This document shows, one piece after another, positions 36,757-48,379 of a stretch of DNA of 64,000 nt; position 1 is the stretch's first letter, and every line of letters starts with the position of its first letter. The DNA comes from Gastracanthus pulcherrimus. Taxonomy: Eukaryota > Arthropoda > Insecta > Hymenoptera > Pteromalidae. Below the pieces are notes generated by a model. It did no database searches. It was not told the DNA's origin and saw only the letters and a program-made list of their open reading frames with translations. The stretch spans positions 13,609,754 through 13,673,753 of the forward strand of contig OX424574.1 in NCBI GenBank assembly GCA_949152435.1, read 5' to 3'. The position numbers were made by a program, and so were the translations under genes.

Positions 36757-39010
36757 ATGTCCAAGATGTACGGTGATAACATTAAAATAATTTTACATCT
36801 TATGTTCCTCTTTGCTGGTGCGAATTGTTATATTTCAGGTAAATTTCTTTTTAATAACTATTTTTAAATAAATGTGTTATTCCATAATCTTCTTAAAACA
36901 TTCTTAATCACTAGAAAATACTGAAGACCCAAAAGATATAATTTTTGGAGGTAATTCTATGAAATTATTATCGTATAAATTAAATTATAAATATTATATT
37001 GTTTATTATTTGTGTATTTTTACATGATGCTGATACTTCACAAGATGCAATTGTTGGTGGTGACTTTGTTGATATAAAGACTGCACCATATTTAGTGCGT
37101 ATTAAATGTATCTCGTCCCATAATCATCAGAGAATCCATACTTTATTTTGAATTTAAGCAACCAATATTAATATTACTGTCATTTGTCTATGAATTGTTC
37201 TATATACTAAAAGTGAATCTAAAATTACTTAACTACATGAAGTGTCTATTTTAAGCAATAATCATGTAACTAAAACAAAATACAGTGGTCTAACGTTTTA
37301 ATGCCAGCATTATAAATAACAGGTACTTATAATATTCAATATTGAAGTATTTATTTGAGAGGTAGAACGTTATAATTTGATTGAAATTTACTGAGAGACA
37401 AGTATTTTTCATCGAAATTTATCGAGGCCCCTTTCTAAAATGCCGGCATTATACCGCGAGACCACTGTACGTGACATATAATTTTACAGCATGAGTTCAT
37501 GAGTTTATTATTTGCATAATATAATAAGGGAACATTCACAAATTATATCGCTCTATTTTTTAGCATTTTTCACCTCCTCCATTCCGTATAATGCATTTTC
37601 GCTGATTTTCCTATATCCTTATAGGATACACCGTCATGTTAATAATTTATGAATGATCCCTAAGGATGATTGCTAATTGTAATGCTTTGATCTCTTATAA
37701 ATATATTTCATCTGATTGACAAATTATATTTGATTTTTTTAATTTTTTATTTTCTTTCTAAATAGAAAAAAGTAATTCCGACTAAATTATTTTTAAAATT
37801 GTAACAATATAAATTTGATTTAACTTCTTATAAGCAATTAATACTTTAACAATAACCAACTAAAAATATATTGCTTTATAGTTATTATAGTAAATATTAT
37901 AAAATACTATGTCTTTCAAAATTATTTAATATAAAATATTTACTATCATTTATTCATTACGTAGGCTCAACTTATTGACGTTGATACTCATATATGTGGA
38001 GCTTCAATCATCTCTCATACCTGGATTCTTACTGCCGCTCACTGCTTAACGTGTGTTTATTATTTCATCGATAATATTGATTTCTAAGCAATAATTTTTA
38101 AAATTAAATCTAAAATTTGTTATGTAGTTTGTTTAAAGACTTATATAATATATACTATAATTATAAATTATATAATTCTTAAGGGATTCTGAAAACTTGA
38201 CAATATTTACTGGGTCAAATCTCAGAAACAAAGGACAAATTCACCAAGTTGTAAAAACTATTGTACATGAAGATTTCAACCCTACCACTTTTGATAATGA
38301 CATCACTTTGATCCAGGTCTTATATAACTATTTTTTCTTACAATGTAACAATTTTGTTATTATCATATTGGTTTTTAACTTTTAATGAATTTTTATTGTT
38401 AGCTTAAGAAAAGTATCAAGTTCAATAACATACAAAGACCTATTAAGATCCTGAAAAGAGATCCTAAGCCTGGCGATAAAATGAGAATTTCTGGATATGG
38501 GAAAGTAGGGGTAAGTTTCCATATTTATTTCACACAATCAATTTCTCCCATTTTCGAAAGTAGCATGACTAATATTATACTAGAAAAGTATATTTTTCCC
38601 ATGTCTGACATACTTTGAACTAATCTATCCCGCATGGACATTTTATACCAATTTTAGACCAAACAAACTCATTTTTATTTCAGCAAGACGAGCCAGAGTC
38701 AACTCTACTAAAAGCTGCCGTTATTCCGGTTGTCAATCAAAGCGAGTGCGTGAAAATGTACCAATATGTGCGGCAAATGTATGACGAAAACGATCAAAAT
38801 ATCACGCATAACATGTTTTGCGCGGGCATGGAATTCGAGGACACTTGCCAAGGCGACTCCGGCGGTCCCGCAGTCATTGACGGCCGATTGGCCGGCATCG
38901 TGTCCTGGGGCTACGACTGCGGAGAATCGGGACTTCCCGGAATATACACGCGACTGAATAAATACCTAAAATGGATCGAGAAACGCACTCATCTCAAGCT
39001 CGCAAAATAA
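36757..39010 (+). CDS. Secreted trypsin-like serine protease (S1 family), seven exons
   Basis: My model joins 36757-36838, 36915-36950, 37045-37094, 37965-38050, 38184-38316, 38403-38510 and 38684-39010, giving 822 nt and 273 residues. All introns are GT-AG and the phases agree. The N-terminus has a hydrophobic signal peptide (about residues 9-22). A mature start motif IVGGDF follows at about residue 58, then PYL. TAAHC supplies the catalytic His, DNDITL the Asp, and DTCQGDSGGP the Ser with an Asp at the base of the pocket. SWGYDCG and PGIYTR complete a trypsin pocket (Asp189, Gly216, Gly226), so cleavage after Lys or Arg is expected. Six cysteines fit three S1 disulphides. The length fits an insect digestive, venom or haemolymph trypsin. 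The residue before IVGG is Ala, not Lys or Arg, which is unusual for a zymogen. Exon 2 may be optional. The start ATG and exon 2-3 junction are the least certain parts. Confidence 0.88.
36915..36950 (+). other. 36-bp candidate cassette exon of the trypsin gene
   Basis: A phase-1 exon of exactly 12 codons, after CACTAG and before GTAATT. Its product ends KDIIFG, and the genomic frame continues with another Gly, so it resembles the QDAIVGGD start of the next exon. Because the length is a multiple of three, exon 1 can join exon 3 in frame with or without it. Confidence 0.6.
37283..37467. mobile_element. 185-bp MITE in trypsin intron 3, TA target
   Basis: The left end starts CAGTGGTCTAACGTTTTAAT. 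The right end is the complement of CAGTGGTCTCGCGGTATAAT. A TA dinucleotide flanks both sides (37281-37282 and 37468-37469). The CAGTGGTCTCG-type end is like those of pogo/Tigger-type Tc1-mariner elements. It has no coding capacity, and it lies between the exons carrying IVGG and the catalytic His. Confidence 0.8.
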
Positions 39011-39120
39011 AATTATGCATTGTATTTTTTAAAGTACTACTGTCGCTATACCTGTAAAAAAGTTTTTTACAAAAACTAAAACATTTTTGATTTCCATAAG
39101 TTTTTCTCAGACGCCTGCTA

Positions 39121-40383
39121 CGACGGTTGTTCAATAAGTCCTTAGAAAAAGATTTTTTTGGGTATTTTTTTTTATTTTTCAACATAATCTCCTTTTAGCT
39201 CTATACATTTTTCCAACTTTTTTAAGCCGCCCAAATAGTAGGATTTCGGAAGCTCCTCAAAATAGGCATTTGTTTGGGCGATGACCTCCTCGTTCGACGT
39301 AAACCGTCGTCCGCCAAGACATTTTTTCAAGTTTGGAAATAATAAAAAGTCACTGGGGCCAAATCTGGTGAATACGGTGTATGTTGTAATAATTCGAACT
39401 TTAATTCCATAATTTTGGCCATCGAAACTGCGCATGTGTGCACCCGTGCATTGTCTTGATGAAAGAGGATCGTTTTCTTTTTCAAATGAGGACGTTTTTC
39501 CTTCATTTCTTCGTCCAACCGGTGCAATAACGACGCATAATACTCTCCTGTTACCTTCTTTCCTTTTTCCAAGTAATCAGTGTATATGATCCGTGCATCC
39601 CAAAAGACCGTGGCCATCACCTTGCCGGCCGATTTCAACGTCTTCGCCTTCTTCGGAGCCCGTTCACCTTAAAAAATCCACTGTTTTGACTCTTCCTTTG
39701 TCTCTGGAGTGTAGTAGTGTATCCATGTTTCATCCACAGTTATGTATCGACAAAGAAACTCCTGAGGATTGCGACGGAAAAGCGCCAAAACAGCTTCAGA
39801 GTCGACCACACGATTGCGATTATTCTCCATTGTGAGCAAACACGGCACCCATCTTGCCGAGATTTTTTTCACACCCAATTTTTCATGCAAAATTGAAGCG
39901 ATTGTACCTTGCGATATTCCTGTGGCCTCAACTATTTCGCGAACTTTCATTCGTCGATCACTGAAAATCATATCGTGGATTTTGTCAATCATTTCAGGGG
40001 TAGTGCGTCCCGAACGATGTTCATCTTTTGTGCATATACGGCCACGTTTAAACTCATTCTCCCAATTGTAAACAGTTGCAAACACAGTAGCAGATGTGCC
40101 ATGAACTTCATCCAACTCAGCTTTAATTTATTTCAGTGTTAAGACTTTTAAATATAGATGTTTAATCACCGCTCGAAACTTACTTTTTTCCATTGTTATG
40201 AATAAACGAAAGTTATTTATTTTTTCTCTTACTTCAATCGACAATAAAAATGAAACTATGTGATGGATAGAGCTCAAGCTTTAACAGCTGTCTAGTTAGT
40301 AGTGCTGCTCACTGAGAAAAATTCATTTTCAATACTACGAGCGCCATCTCTTGGATTTCTAAGGACTTATTGAACGACCCTCA
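39121..40383 (-). mobile_element. mariner transposon, defective
   Basis: A 1263-bp element flanked by TA on both sides (39119-39120 and 40384-40385). The ends match as inverted repeats around GTTCAATAAGTCCTTAGAAA. The minus strand carries a mariner transposase gene. Length, ends and TA target are standard for the family. The protein resembles mellifera-type mariners. It lies about 110 bp downstream of the trypsin stop codon, in the opposite orientation. Confidence 0.95.
39189..40193 (-). pseudogene. mariner transposase pseudogene
   Basis: The minus-strand frame starts with ATG at 40193. It would encode the N-terminal helix-turn-helix DNA-binding half, then the D,D34D catalytic half: first Asp in TVDETW, second in HQDNARVH, third in the Pro-Ser-Asp-Phe block. 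Three lesions are visible. TAA stops lie in the same frame at 40128-40130 and 39669-39671. A one-base loss near 39355-39360 shifts the frame just before the third catalytic Asp. A short in-frame loss near the C-terminus (about 39215) is also likely compared with relatives. The copy cannot make active transposase, though its ends could still be mobilised by another copy. Confidence 0.93.
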
Positions 40384-40389
40384 TACAAA

Positions 40390-43300
40390 ATTAATATTCT
40401 TCGGATTCACTAATACGGATTATCATTATATATTAGAAGATTTGATAAAAGTTTATTAATATTAATCCTCTGGCTCACCAAGACGAGCTAATTCGCCAGA
40501 CCATTTTCTTTCATACGACGGTTGCGTAAGCAATAATTTCATTGCGGATATAAAATAGCAATCGCCATATTCACTCCGCCATGTTGAATTACTAATTTCT
40601 GCTTGCAGTCACTCCAAAAACCTTGAAACTGTTCTTAGTTATTACTTGTATATATAATAATTTCGGAAACAATTTAGTGAGAAAAGTTAGGGCGCAGGAA
40701 AATTAGTTTTTTTATCATAGAATATGTAATTTATAGCGGGTCTGCACAGGAAAACCATTTTATTTCTTCTAGGGTTTTTTAAAAACTTGATATGATATTG
40801 TTAATTTTTTTATAAAAATTAAATTTTACTATTCTTTTGTGTATTAAATTATGTAACATTTTTTTTAATTAATAACATAATTGTATATATATATATATAT
40901 ATATTGTTATTTTGTTTAAAATACTACTAAGAATCACCTAATAGAAATAACTTATCTCAAGTTAAGTACGAGTAAGAATCAAAGTGATTTTCACATTATC
41001 TATCGCATTTATTACATTTTCTTAAACGAGTTTTATATTGATACTTTTAAACGTTTTGTTAATTTGTTGCATTAGGCCATAACGCATGTAATTAAATAAA
41101 TTGTAGAAAAATGTAAAAGTAGTTTGCAATCGATCATCACAATCTTATTGGACAGCTAAAATATGTTATCCTAGTTTTTACTTTAAACTATTACTTGTTT
41201 ATACTGGCCATTGTAAACTCAAGGTTAGTTAATCAGCCATTCAACAAAAAAAATATTGACTCGCACACCTGAATTCACCCACGGGATTTCGGAGTCACGC
41301 GCGCATCGAATACACAGTCAGTTATTGGAAATTCCTTTTTTTTTAGTTCCCCAAGGTTTTTATTTTTTTGCTATTGCGCGGATTCCACCGTTGGTTTATT
41401 GCTTGCGCGGAGGACTGCGAGATTTTACGAGGGCGGCATGATGCACGATACACTTTTATGCTTGGAGAGAAATTGAAAAACGTTGTCTCTGCTTTTCTTT
41501 CCGCATACAGGACTGTATCATCCGTGCGGTATGTGCACTGTATTTTAAGTATTTTTCAGTATCGTATCTTGCAGCTGTGAAGTTTTTCTGAGAGATTTTT
41601 GTTTCTTTTTTATATACCGGATATCTTTGCAATCATGAAAATTTTATCTATTAATTAATCATTATGGAAAAGGTATTTTTCTTTATATTATGTTCTTGAA
41701 GAGAAGGCATGGTTTTTTTATATAATTAGAGTTATTTAAATAATTTAGTAAAGATAAGTTAATATAGCGGTGAAATACGTGACTTTAAAAATATCGGACT
41801 AATTCGGTCAGATCAAATATTTTCTACATATATGAATATCGTTTAGTAACTACTAGTTTGTTATCGCTAAATAAATAAATATGCAGTTCACCTTTTTCTA
41901 GAAATCACAATAAGCGTACTGCAGCGTAATAGGCATTTGTTGTAAGGTAAAATAGTCATTATTGGGGCAAAGTAAAAAGCGAATCCTATACTGGGCCAGT
42001 AACAAATAATGTTGATTATTTGTTACATCTTAACATAATCATAAAAGTAAAAATTATTTAATATTTTTGAATTTCTGATTTTTTTAGTCGCACTATTTAT
42101 TATTATTCTAAAACATTATGCATTTCATAAAAGTAATACAAAAGTACAAAACATGTAATTTTGCTTGTGTTTAAAATAGTTTAGCATAACTTTTATAGTC
42201 ATGAATTAAGTAAATTTTGCATATCAATAGACATAAATGTTTCGGCTCATTTTCAGTATGTTTATAAACAAAATGAATACTTGTTTTACAGATTTTATTA
42301 AATATGTATTTAAAGATTAAGTGCCCTGCTTTTGAAAAATTTGTTTATGTAGTAGCCTATACCGGGACAGATATTTCCACGTGGTTTTTATCATGATTTT
42401 GCTATAAATGTCGTAGTACAGTATTAAAAACATTATTTATTGATTTTATACTCGTATCCAAGTAATTGTAGAATGTAGAAAACTTAACAAATCGCTTGAG
42501 TTCGTTCGCATAAGATTTCCATTGTTCCAGTATTGGCTTCGTTTGTCCCACTTTAGGATTAACCCCCAAAAAACTTGCCCCACTAAAGGGTAAACTGTCT
42601 GTCTACGAAAATATATTTTTATGAATTTTATTAGCTGTTAATACGTAATTTTATTTTTGAAATCAATTAAGCAATGTATTAGCAATCTGTTATACATTTT
42701 ACCTTACAAAAAATAACAGTTTACTATTTTTAAATCATACTTATGCGAATTAGGTTGTCGTAAGGGTCCCAAAAATGACCATTTTATCTTGTTATGTTAA
42801 AAAAATACATGTCTGGTAATTTTAGAAAAAAATTGTTAATAAATTCTAACTAACGCATTGTTATATCAAAGTACGCAAGAAAATAATAAAGGGCATATAA
42901 AGTAAATGCAGGTAATGAGGTCATGCAGGCAATGTAGCCACCTATACGAGATCTCGCTGTATGCGTTATTCTAGGACGCCGTAGCTAACTGCTAGTGCTC
43001 TTTAGTTACAAGATAGTGTTATGTGTGTTATGTTTATGCTATGTTATGTTTACGCACGAAAGCATTAAAACTTTGATTTCTTGGCAGTGCATGCATGTTA
43101 AGATACCACTTTTGTCAGCGTGATACGAGCTAAAATAAAATAATACAGTACGTAAATTGTAGCTCTTTTATGTACTTTAAGATGCATGTATTAGTTTTGG
43201 ACGTAGAGAGTATTTTTCATGCGAAAATTGCAACTTTCGTTGAGGTTTATCGGATCGTTAAATAGTCATACGAAAACTTTGACGACGAGAGGCAATCGAT

Positions 43301-43890
43301 TTAGTTAAAAACGCTGGTTGATCCTTTAAAATTCTTAGTTATACGAATCTTTAAAATACTGGCACCAAGCCGTACGTTACGGCACCATACAGTTAAATAA
43401 CACAAAATGAAAGTCTCTGCTAGGCTAGTTTTGGCTTCTGAAGCACTTACTACACGACTTTACCGTAAGAACTGATAGGTGGCCACTTTACCAACAGTGT
43501 TTAACAATTTTTTACTACTTAGCACTTCTTTAATTAAAATTCAGAGTGAGAGCCAAATAACATGTCTCAATAGTTTCCGAAGCCCCAAAACCCGACATAT
43601 ATTTACTGGGACTCGAAAGTTTCTTAAAAGGTGGCCTCATTACTTGTATTGCCTCATTACATAATTGTGGCCACATTACTTGCACCACCTTATAATTTGT
43701 ATGCTATATTTAAAAAAAAACATATTTTTAGTCACAATACGCCGATCGAAAAACTAATTTAGAGCATGTCTAAATGAATTAAGCAAAAAGATGATTATTG
43801 CAATTCATTGTCGAACTAGTCCAATATTTAAAAGGCTACACAATATAAACTCAGTATCAATGCTTTAAATTCAGAAAAGTATATCAAAGT
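40390..43890. other. AT-rich region with decayed repeats
   Basis: No complete mirror-skew island here. A small CpG-rich patch at 41260-41460 contains GCGCGCATCG and GCTTGCGCGGAGGACTGCG, but its flanks are poorly skewed. A TA run lies at about 40885-40905. Inverted words around 42930-43480 (GTAGCCACCTATA and TAGGTGGCCACTTTA) suggest another decayed element. Confidence 0.4.
41960..42600. mobile_element. Decayed inverted-repeat element
   Basis: The left part reads TTGGGGCAAAGT, then GCGAATCCTATACTGGGCC. The complement of the right part reads AAAGTGGGACAAACGAAGCC followed by AATACTGGAAC. The arms agree in order but are diverged. The interior has no coding signal. Ends and target site cannot be fixed. 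Confidence 0.45.
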
Positions 43891-43894
43891 CAGT

Positions 43895-44890
43895 TTCACA
43901 CAAAAACCATCCATCGATTCATAAACTTTCAATCAAGAATGCACCATTCACCCTCTAATCACTCGAGTCCGCTAAGAGATTAAACCCGAAAAATTCCACG
44001 CCACCTCCATAACTCTCAAAATCAATTTCGAACCCTGCGACCGATCTCCTCCATATCCCCAACCCGCACATCCACCCCACGCGACCGACCATTTGCCAAA
44101 TGGACATTAAATCGCCGATCGATGAAATATCCCAGATTCACCCGCGCACACTCTCCACCCGAATCGTAGATAAAGAATCATATACCGAATACAGAACTCG
44201 AAAGAGAGAGAGAGAGCGAGATTACCGGGCTTTGTCCCATCACGGGCAAAGCGTTAGTTTCAATCGTCGGGCAGTCGCTCACTTTTGCCAGCGATACTCC
44301 CTCCGAAAATACTCCCACCTCCAATATATACCTATACGTTTATGTATCGAGTGACGACGAGCCGGGGCTTAACGCTCGCGGCACCTGCAATAAACCTGTA
44401 AATCCGCAAATGGACGGTAACAGTTGCGACCCCCTCACCCCTCGCGTAGATTCGTTTGGCTCGCATTTTTTTTATTACGCCCCGGACTCCGACTCTGCTC
44501 TATTCTTTTTTTTTTTTAACGGTGTTTGTTCGTTCGTGCGTTCGTTTTTTGCTCAGCGTGGAGAGGTTCTCTCGCTTTTCGCTGCGTCTATGACCGGCGG
44601 ACGGACTTTTTATTTCGAGACGAGAGCGCTCGCGTCGACGGATGAAGTTGTTTTGACTGCGGGGATCCGATATTTTGCTTTGTTTTCCGAGTGGGGGATC
44701 GGAGCTATTTGGTATATATGATACAAATCGATGCGCGCGTTATTGTTGAGAGTAGGGGAGGGGGGGGGGGGGGGGGCAGTGCGGTGGTAGTATCGCTGAC
44801 CGTTGATTTGCGAATTGTTTGCTGTGATAAAAGTCAATTAGTTCGGGCATGTTTTTTTTATTTTTTATGTTGGACATATTGCGTTTTAGA
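43895..44890. other. GC-rich mirror-skew island 19
   Basis: The left arm (43900-44160) is C-rich, with CACGCCACCTCCATAAC and CATATCCCCAACCCGCACATCC. A GA tract lies at about 44203-44218. The core contains ATATATACCTATACG. The right arm has the longest G run of the window, 17 G at 44760-44776, followed by GTGCGGTGGTAG. Confidence 0.65.
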
Positions 44891-44894
44891 GGTT

Positions 44895-45225
44895 TTAGTG
44901 ATTTTACATAAAGAAGAGCGTAGTACGAAATCCATTAGAGTCATCTCGTTAAAAAATCATTTTAGATCTGTGAGATACTTGAAAGATATTAATTTATATA
45001 AAAAATTAAATATATATATAAAATGATAAATGTATAATTTACGAGAATTTGAGTGTTTAATTAGCTTTAAATATAATTGTATAAATAATACCGTATTTCT
45101 TAATTTAATTAATTCAATTTCAGAAAATTCATAACTATAATGATAATTGATTACCAGAATTCGGTAAATTAATAACTTATGTCGGTTTTACAATATGCAT
45201 CATATTTAATTAAAAATTGAAGTGT
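44895..45225. other. AT-rich spacer, nothing recognised
   Basis: AT-rich non-coding sequence. Confidence 0.45.
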
Positions 45226-45229
45226 ATAT

Positions 45230-46100
45230 CTGAAAAAAACCAGCTGGTCATTATATCCACCGCGCATACAACTCGCATCCCGAATCATGAAAAAAAGCGC
45301 GCGCAATGAAAACGCAAATTCGCATCGCGCGCTCCCATTCAAACCCTCCCCCGCACTCAAAAATCATCGAAATTTCCCCTTTACAATTCCATCGCATCAA
45401 TAACACTAATTAAACCGCGCACAAAGCCACCGACAGCGCGATTCACCCTCCAAACCTCAAAAAAAGAGCCTCCATCCTCGCTCAAAAGGCATTAGACGCC
45501 TGGCGCGCACTTTTTACTTTTCGCCGCGAGCCGCGGCACAATCGATCGATCAATCAATCGTCCGCGGCAGCGATAGCAGTCAATCGGCGTAGTACACGCG
45601 CCTAGTAAGGCGCTTAATTACGCGAGCGCGTAGGCATCAATGAGCCGCGTACAGAGCGAAAAAAGAGCATAGAAACCCACTGTGTGTACGCGGTTCTTTC
45701 ATCGATTAACCCCGAATTGGCGGTTTTGAGAGACCAGTCGAATGCAGCGCCGCGGACTTTTTTTCGCGTTCTGCTTTTTTTGTTGCACGCAGGGATACAT
45801 TGGGGGAGAGTCGCGAGGGTGGCCGAGCGATTATTGGAACGAGGGGAGAGTGCGTGTGCACGCGAATGAAAAATCATTTGAATGATCGCGGTGGCTTATC
45901 ACAAAACGCGTGTTTGTCGTTATGTTTTTGTTTTTGCGAGGGGGGATTTGCATCGCTGCGCAGTCGAGACTAGCTATTCAGGAGCGTTCATGATTTTTTT
46001 GGGTAATTTAGGGAGGGATTTGAAAGAAGAGTGGAGCGCGGAGGAAAATGCTTTTGTTGAGCGAGCTTTTGTGCGTAGATGTGGATTTTGACCTTGCTGA
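45230..46100. other. GC-rich mirror-skew island 20
   Basis: The left arm (45240-45480) is C/A-rich with TTCAAACCCTCCCCCGCAC. The core (45500-45660) contains ATCGATCGATCAATCAATCG and many CGCG words. The right arm (45780-46100) is G-rich with GAGAGTCGCGAGGGTGG, GAGGGGGGATTTG and TTTAGGGAGGG. Confidence 0.6.
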
Positions 46101-46109
46101 AATATATGT

Positions 46110-46505
46110 GGTTGACAAAAGTGAATGAAAAAATTAATTAGCGATTTTTTACAGCGCTGAAAGTGTAATTCGCTATTCTGTAGCTTTATCGTGCAATGAC
46201 GTTTCATTTGGTGATTATACCGAAAAATATAATTTTATTGTTCGGTATTAATTTTAAATTTATTTGTTTCATTTCGTTATATTTAACAAAAAGTGGACCA
46301 GAGAAAGTTTATTACGCGGAAGTGCTTATCAAAAACTACGTGAGCTTAGTTATTATTTCGTGAATTTGATACCGACAATCTGCACCAGTTTCCAAGTTGG
46401 AAATTTTCTCTTGTTATTGGATTTCACATCACATATACTGCCATGTATTTCTAGTTAGGTCGAATCATTACTCGTTTTACATGATATCATTTTACATAGC
46501 AGAGT
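46110..46505. other. AT-rich spacer, nothing recognised
   Basis: AT-rich non-coding sequence leading into the foldback element. Confidence 0.45.
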
Positions 46506-46527
46506 GTTGCATATCGAAGGTTGAGTC

Positions 46528-46635
46528 AAAGAAGAAGCTAACTCGGTATTTGCTTGAAGAAGAGGCTAACTCAGATTTCGCTTGAAGAAGAGGCTAACTC
46601 GGCGTTCGCTTGAAGAAGAGGCTAACTCGAAAATC
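46528..46635 (+). repeat. 28-bp tandem array, left arm
   Basis: Units of the form CTTGAAGAAGAGGCTAACTC plus eight variable bases, about four copies. The variable part alternates between GGCGTTCG-like and AGATTTCG-like forms, suggesting a higher-order pair. Confidence 0.88.
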
Positions 46636-47621
46636 ACGGAAAGTGCGGTTACTTTAACTAATTATTTCTCACGTTTAATTTGGTAAAACGTAACAAAAAG
46701 AAATAGGTAAATTAATGATTTCGATAGCCATGTGTTTTGCTATTTTGTATTGTTGCTCTTTACAAAATTAAATGCGAGGAATAATTGGTTAAGGTAGCTT
46801 TCTGGTAATTTTTGACCGAAAAATTGAAAAAAATGTTATTACAGAAAAGTGCTCTTTACTCGTAAATGGAAAATATACAAGTAGTCCCAGAACAAGAAAA
46901 CATTTTCTTTATAGTGGAAGTAATACATTAAAAATAAAGTTTTATCGTTTTTACACTTTTTTACCAAATAGAATGAAGACTTGAAAGTTTAGTATACTTA
47001 TAATTAATTATTGTTTACCTGATATAGATACATGATATAGTACCAAATGTATTTCATACATGAAAGATTGAAAGAATTTTAATAAATGTGATCCAAGGAT
47101 GTAATACGTAATATTTCAGAATTTTAGTCTTGCTTTTACAAAGACTCGAGTTTCTCAGCTTCAAGTTTTCCAGTATGCTAAAGTTGATTTACGTCAACAA
47201 ATTCAATTCGTTTTTTTTTCAAATACTGTTTGATGTATTTCGATCCAAAGTTAGCATTTTTTAATGTAGTTTTATTGAATTACTCATGACATATAATAAT
47301 ATTAACCTTCAAAGAATCATGAAAATATGACATTTATTTATGATTTCAATAGATTATATTTTTAAAAGCAAATTAGTAGGCTTAAATTTTCCTGAATCTG
47401 TTCGATGAATATCTTGACGCACACCAACTTTACAAAACCTACCTTTTTCTGGTCTAAAAATGTCTAATGTGTGCATATTTTGGAATCTAAAAGGGTAAAA
47501 AAACTGAAAAATTCTGGAAAATATACTTTTTATATTACGAATATTAGGTAATTTTTTCAGATTTTTATCGTCGACAAAACAAGAACTTTGGAAAATCACA
47601 AGAAAGCCACCTTTTCTTTAC

Positions 47622-47730
47622 TCGATTTCAGAGTTAGCCTCTTCTTCAAGCGAACGCCGAGTTAGCCTTTTCTTCAAGCGAAATCTAAGTTAGTTTCTTC
47701 TTCAAGCAAACGCCGAGATAGCCTCTTTTT
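47622..47730 (-). repeat. 28-bp tandem array, right arm
   Basis: The inverted counterpart of the left array, again about four units. The same alternation of GGCGTTCG-like and AGATTTCG-like ends appears in the same order from the outside in, so both arms descend from one array. Confidence 0.88.
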
Positions 47731-47754
47731 CGACTCAACCGTCGATATACGCGC

Positions 47755-48375
47755 AATTATAAAGAAGATATAACAATTCCTTTATGAATTTCAATGGTTA
47801 TGCTTAGGTTGTTATTGTTGTTCTAGTCGGCAATTATTTCGTTTTTGTTTTTGCAATTATGACAAAGATAATATCAGCCAACCTATTATCCGAGTGCAAA
47901 ACACTCACCTGATCTAGTTAAATAAGAAGAAAAGGAATATTATTCGATCAGATTTGTATTTACTTTCTTGGGATGAAAAGGAAGAAAACCGTCTTAGGTC
48001 AGTGTAATAGTTTCTATGTGATCACCTAAAAATAAATTACGCAGTAAGCAATACAAATTGATTATCAGGTTAAGTACGTTTATTTTTTATAAACATTAAT
48101 AAATAATTAGATTCAAGGAATGTCTACAAAAATTAGTTATCACTTCGGGTATTTTCTTTTTTTTTGTACAAAACCGAAACATTATCTGTAATTCTTATGT
48201 GGTGTATCTTTTTCTCAGCGATTAAAACGGATCAAAACAACAAAAATTGTTCAAGGCTTATTAAAATCGATGCAGTAAATCTTTGGTTACTGAATAACAA
48301 AACCAACAAACTTTTAAGGACAAGGTGATAACAACGAATGAGTATTGCAACATGATGCTCTCGATAATGCTCTTT
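47755..48375. other. AT-rich spacer, nothing recognised
   Basis: AT-rich non-coding sequence. Confidence 0.45.
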
Positions 48376-48379
48376 TTAA

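Larger units (their letters stand above)
46511..47748. mobile_element. Foldback-type element with 28-bp arrays in both arms
   Basis: A 1238-bp element. The left end reads ATATCGAAGGTTGAGTC, and the complement of the right end reads ATATCGACGGTTGAGTC. Both arms then continue with about four copies of a 28-bp unit, in inverted orientation to one another (46528-46635 and 47622-47730). About 1 kb of AT-rich single-copy sequence without a recognisable gene separates them. This is the layout of foldback elements. No target duplication could be fixed and no transposase is present. Confidence 0.8.

Noticed and set aside
37024..37140. Alternative trypsin start at the ATG pair near 37024
   Set aside because: That frame reads MMLILHKMQLL and then stops. 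It is not the frame of IVGG, so it cannot start the protease.
39593..40142. Plus-strand open frames inside the mariner
   Set aside because: Antisense shadows of the minus-strand transposase.
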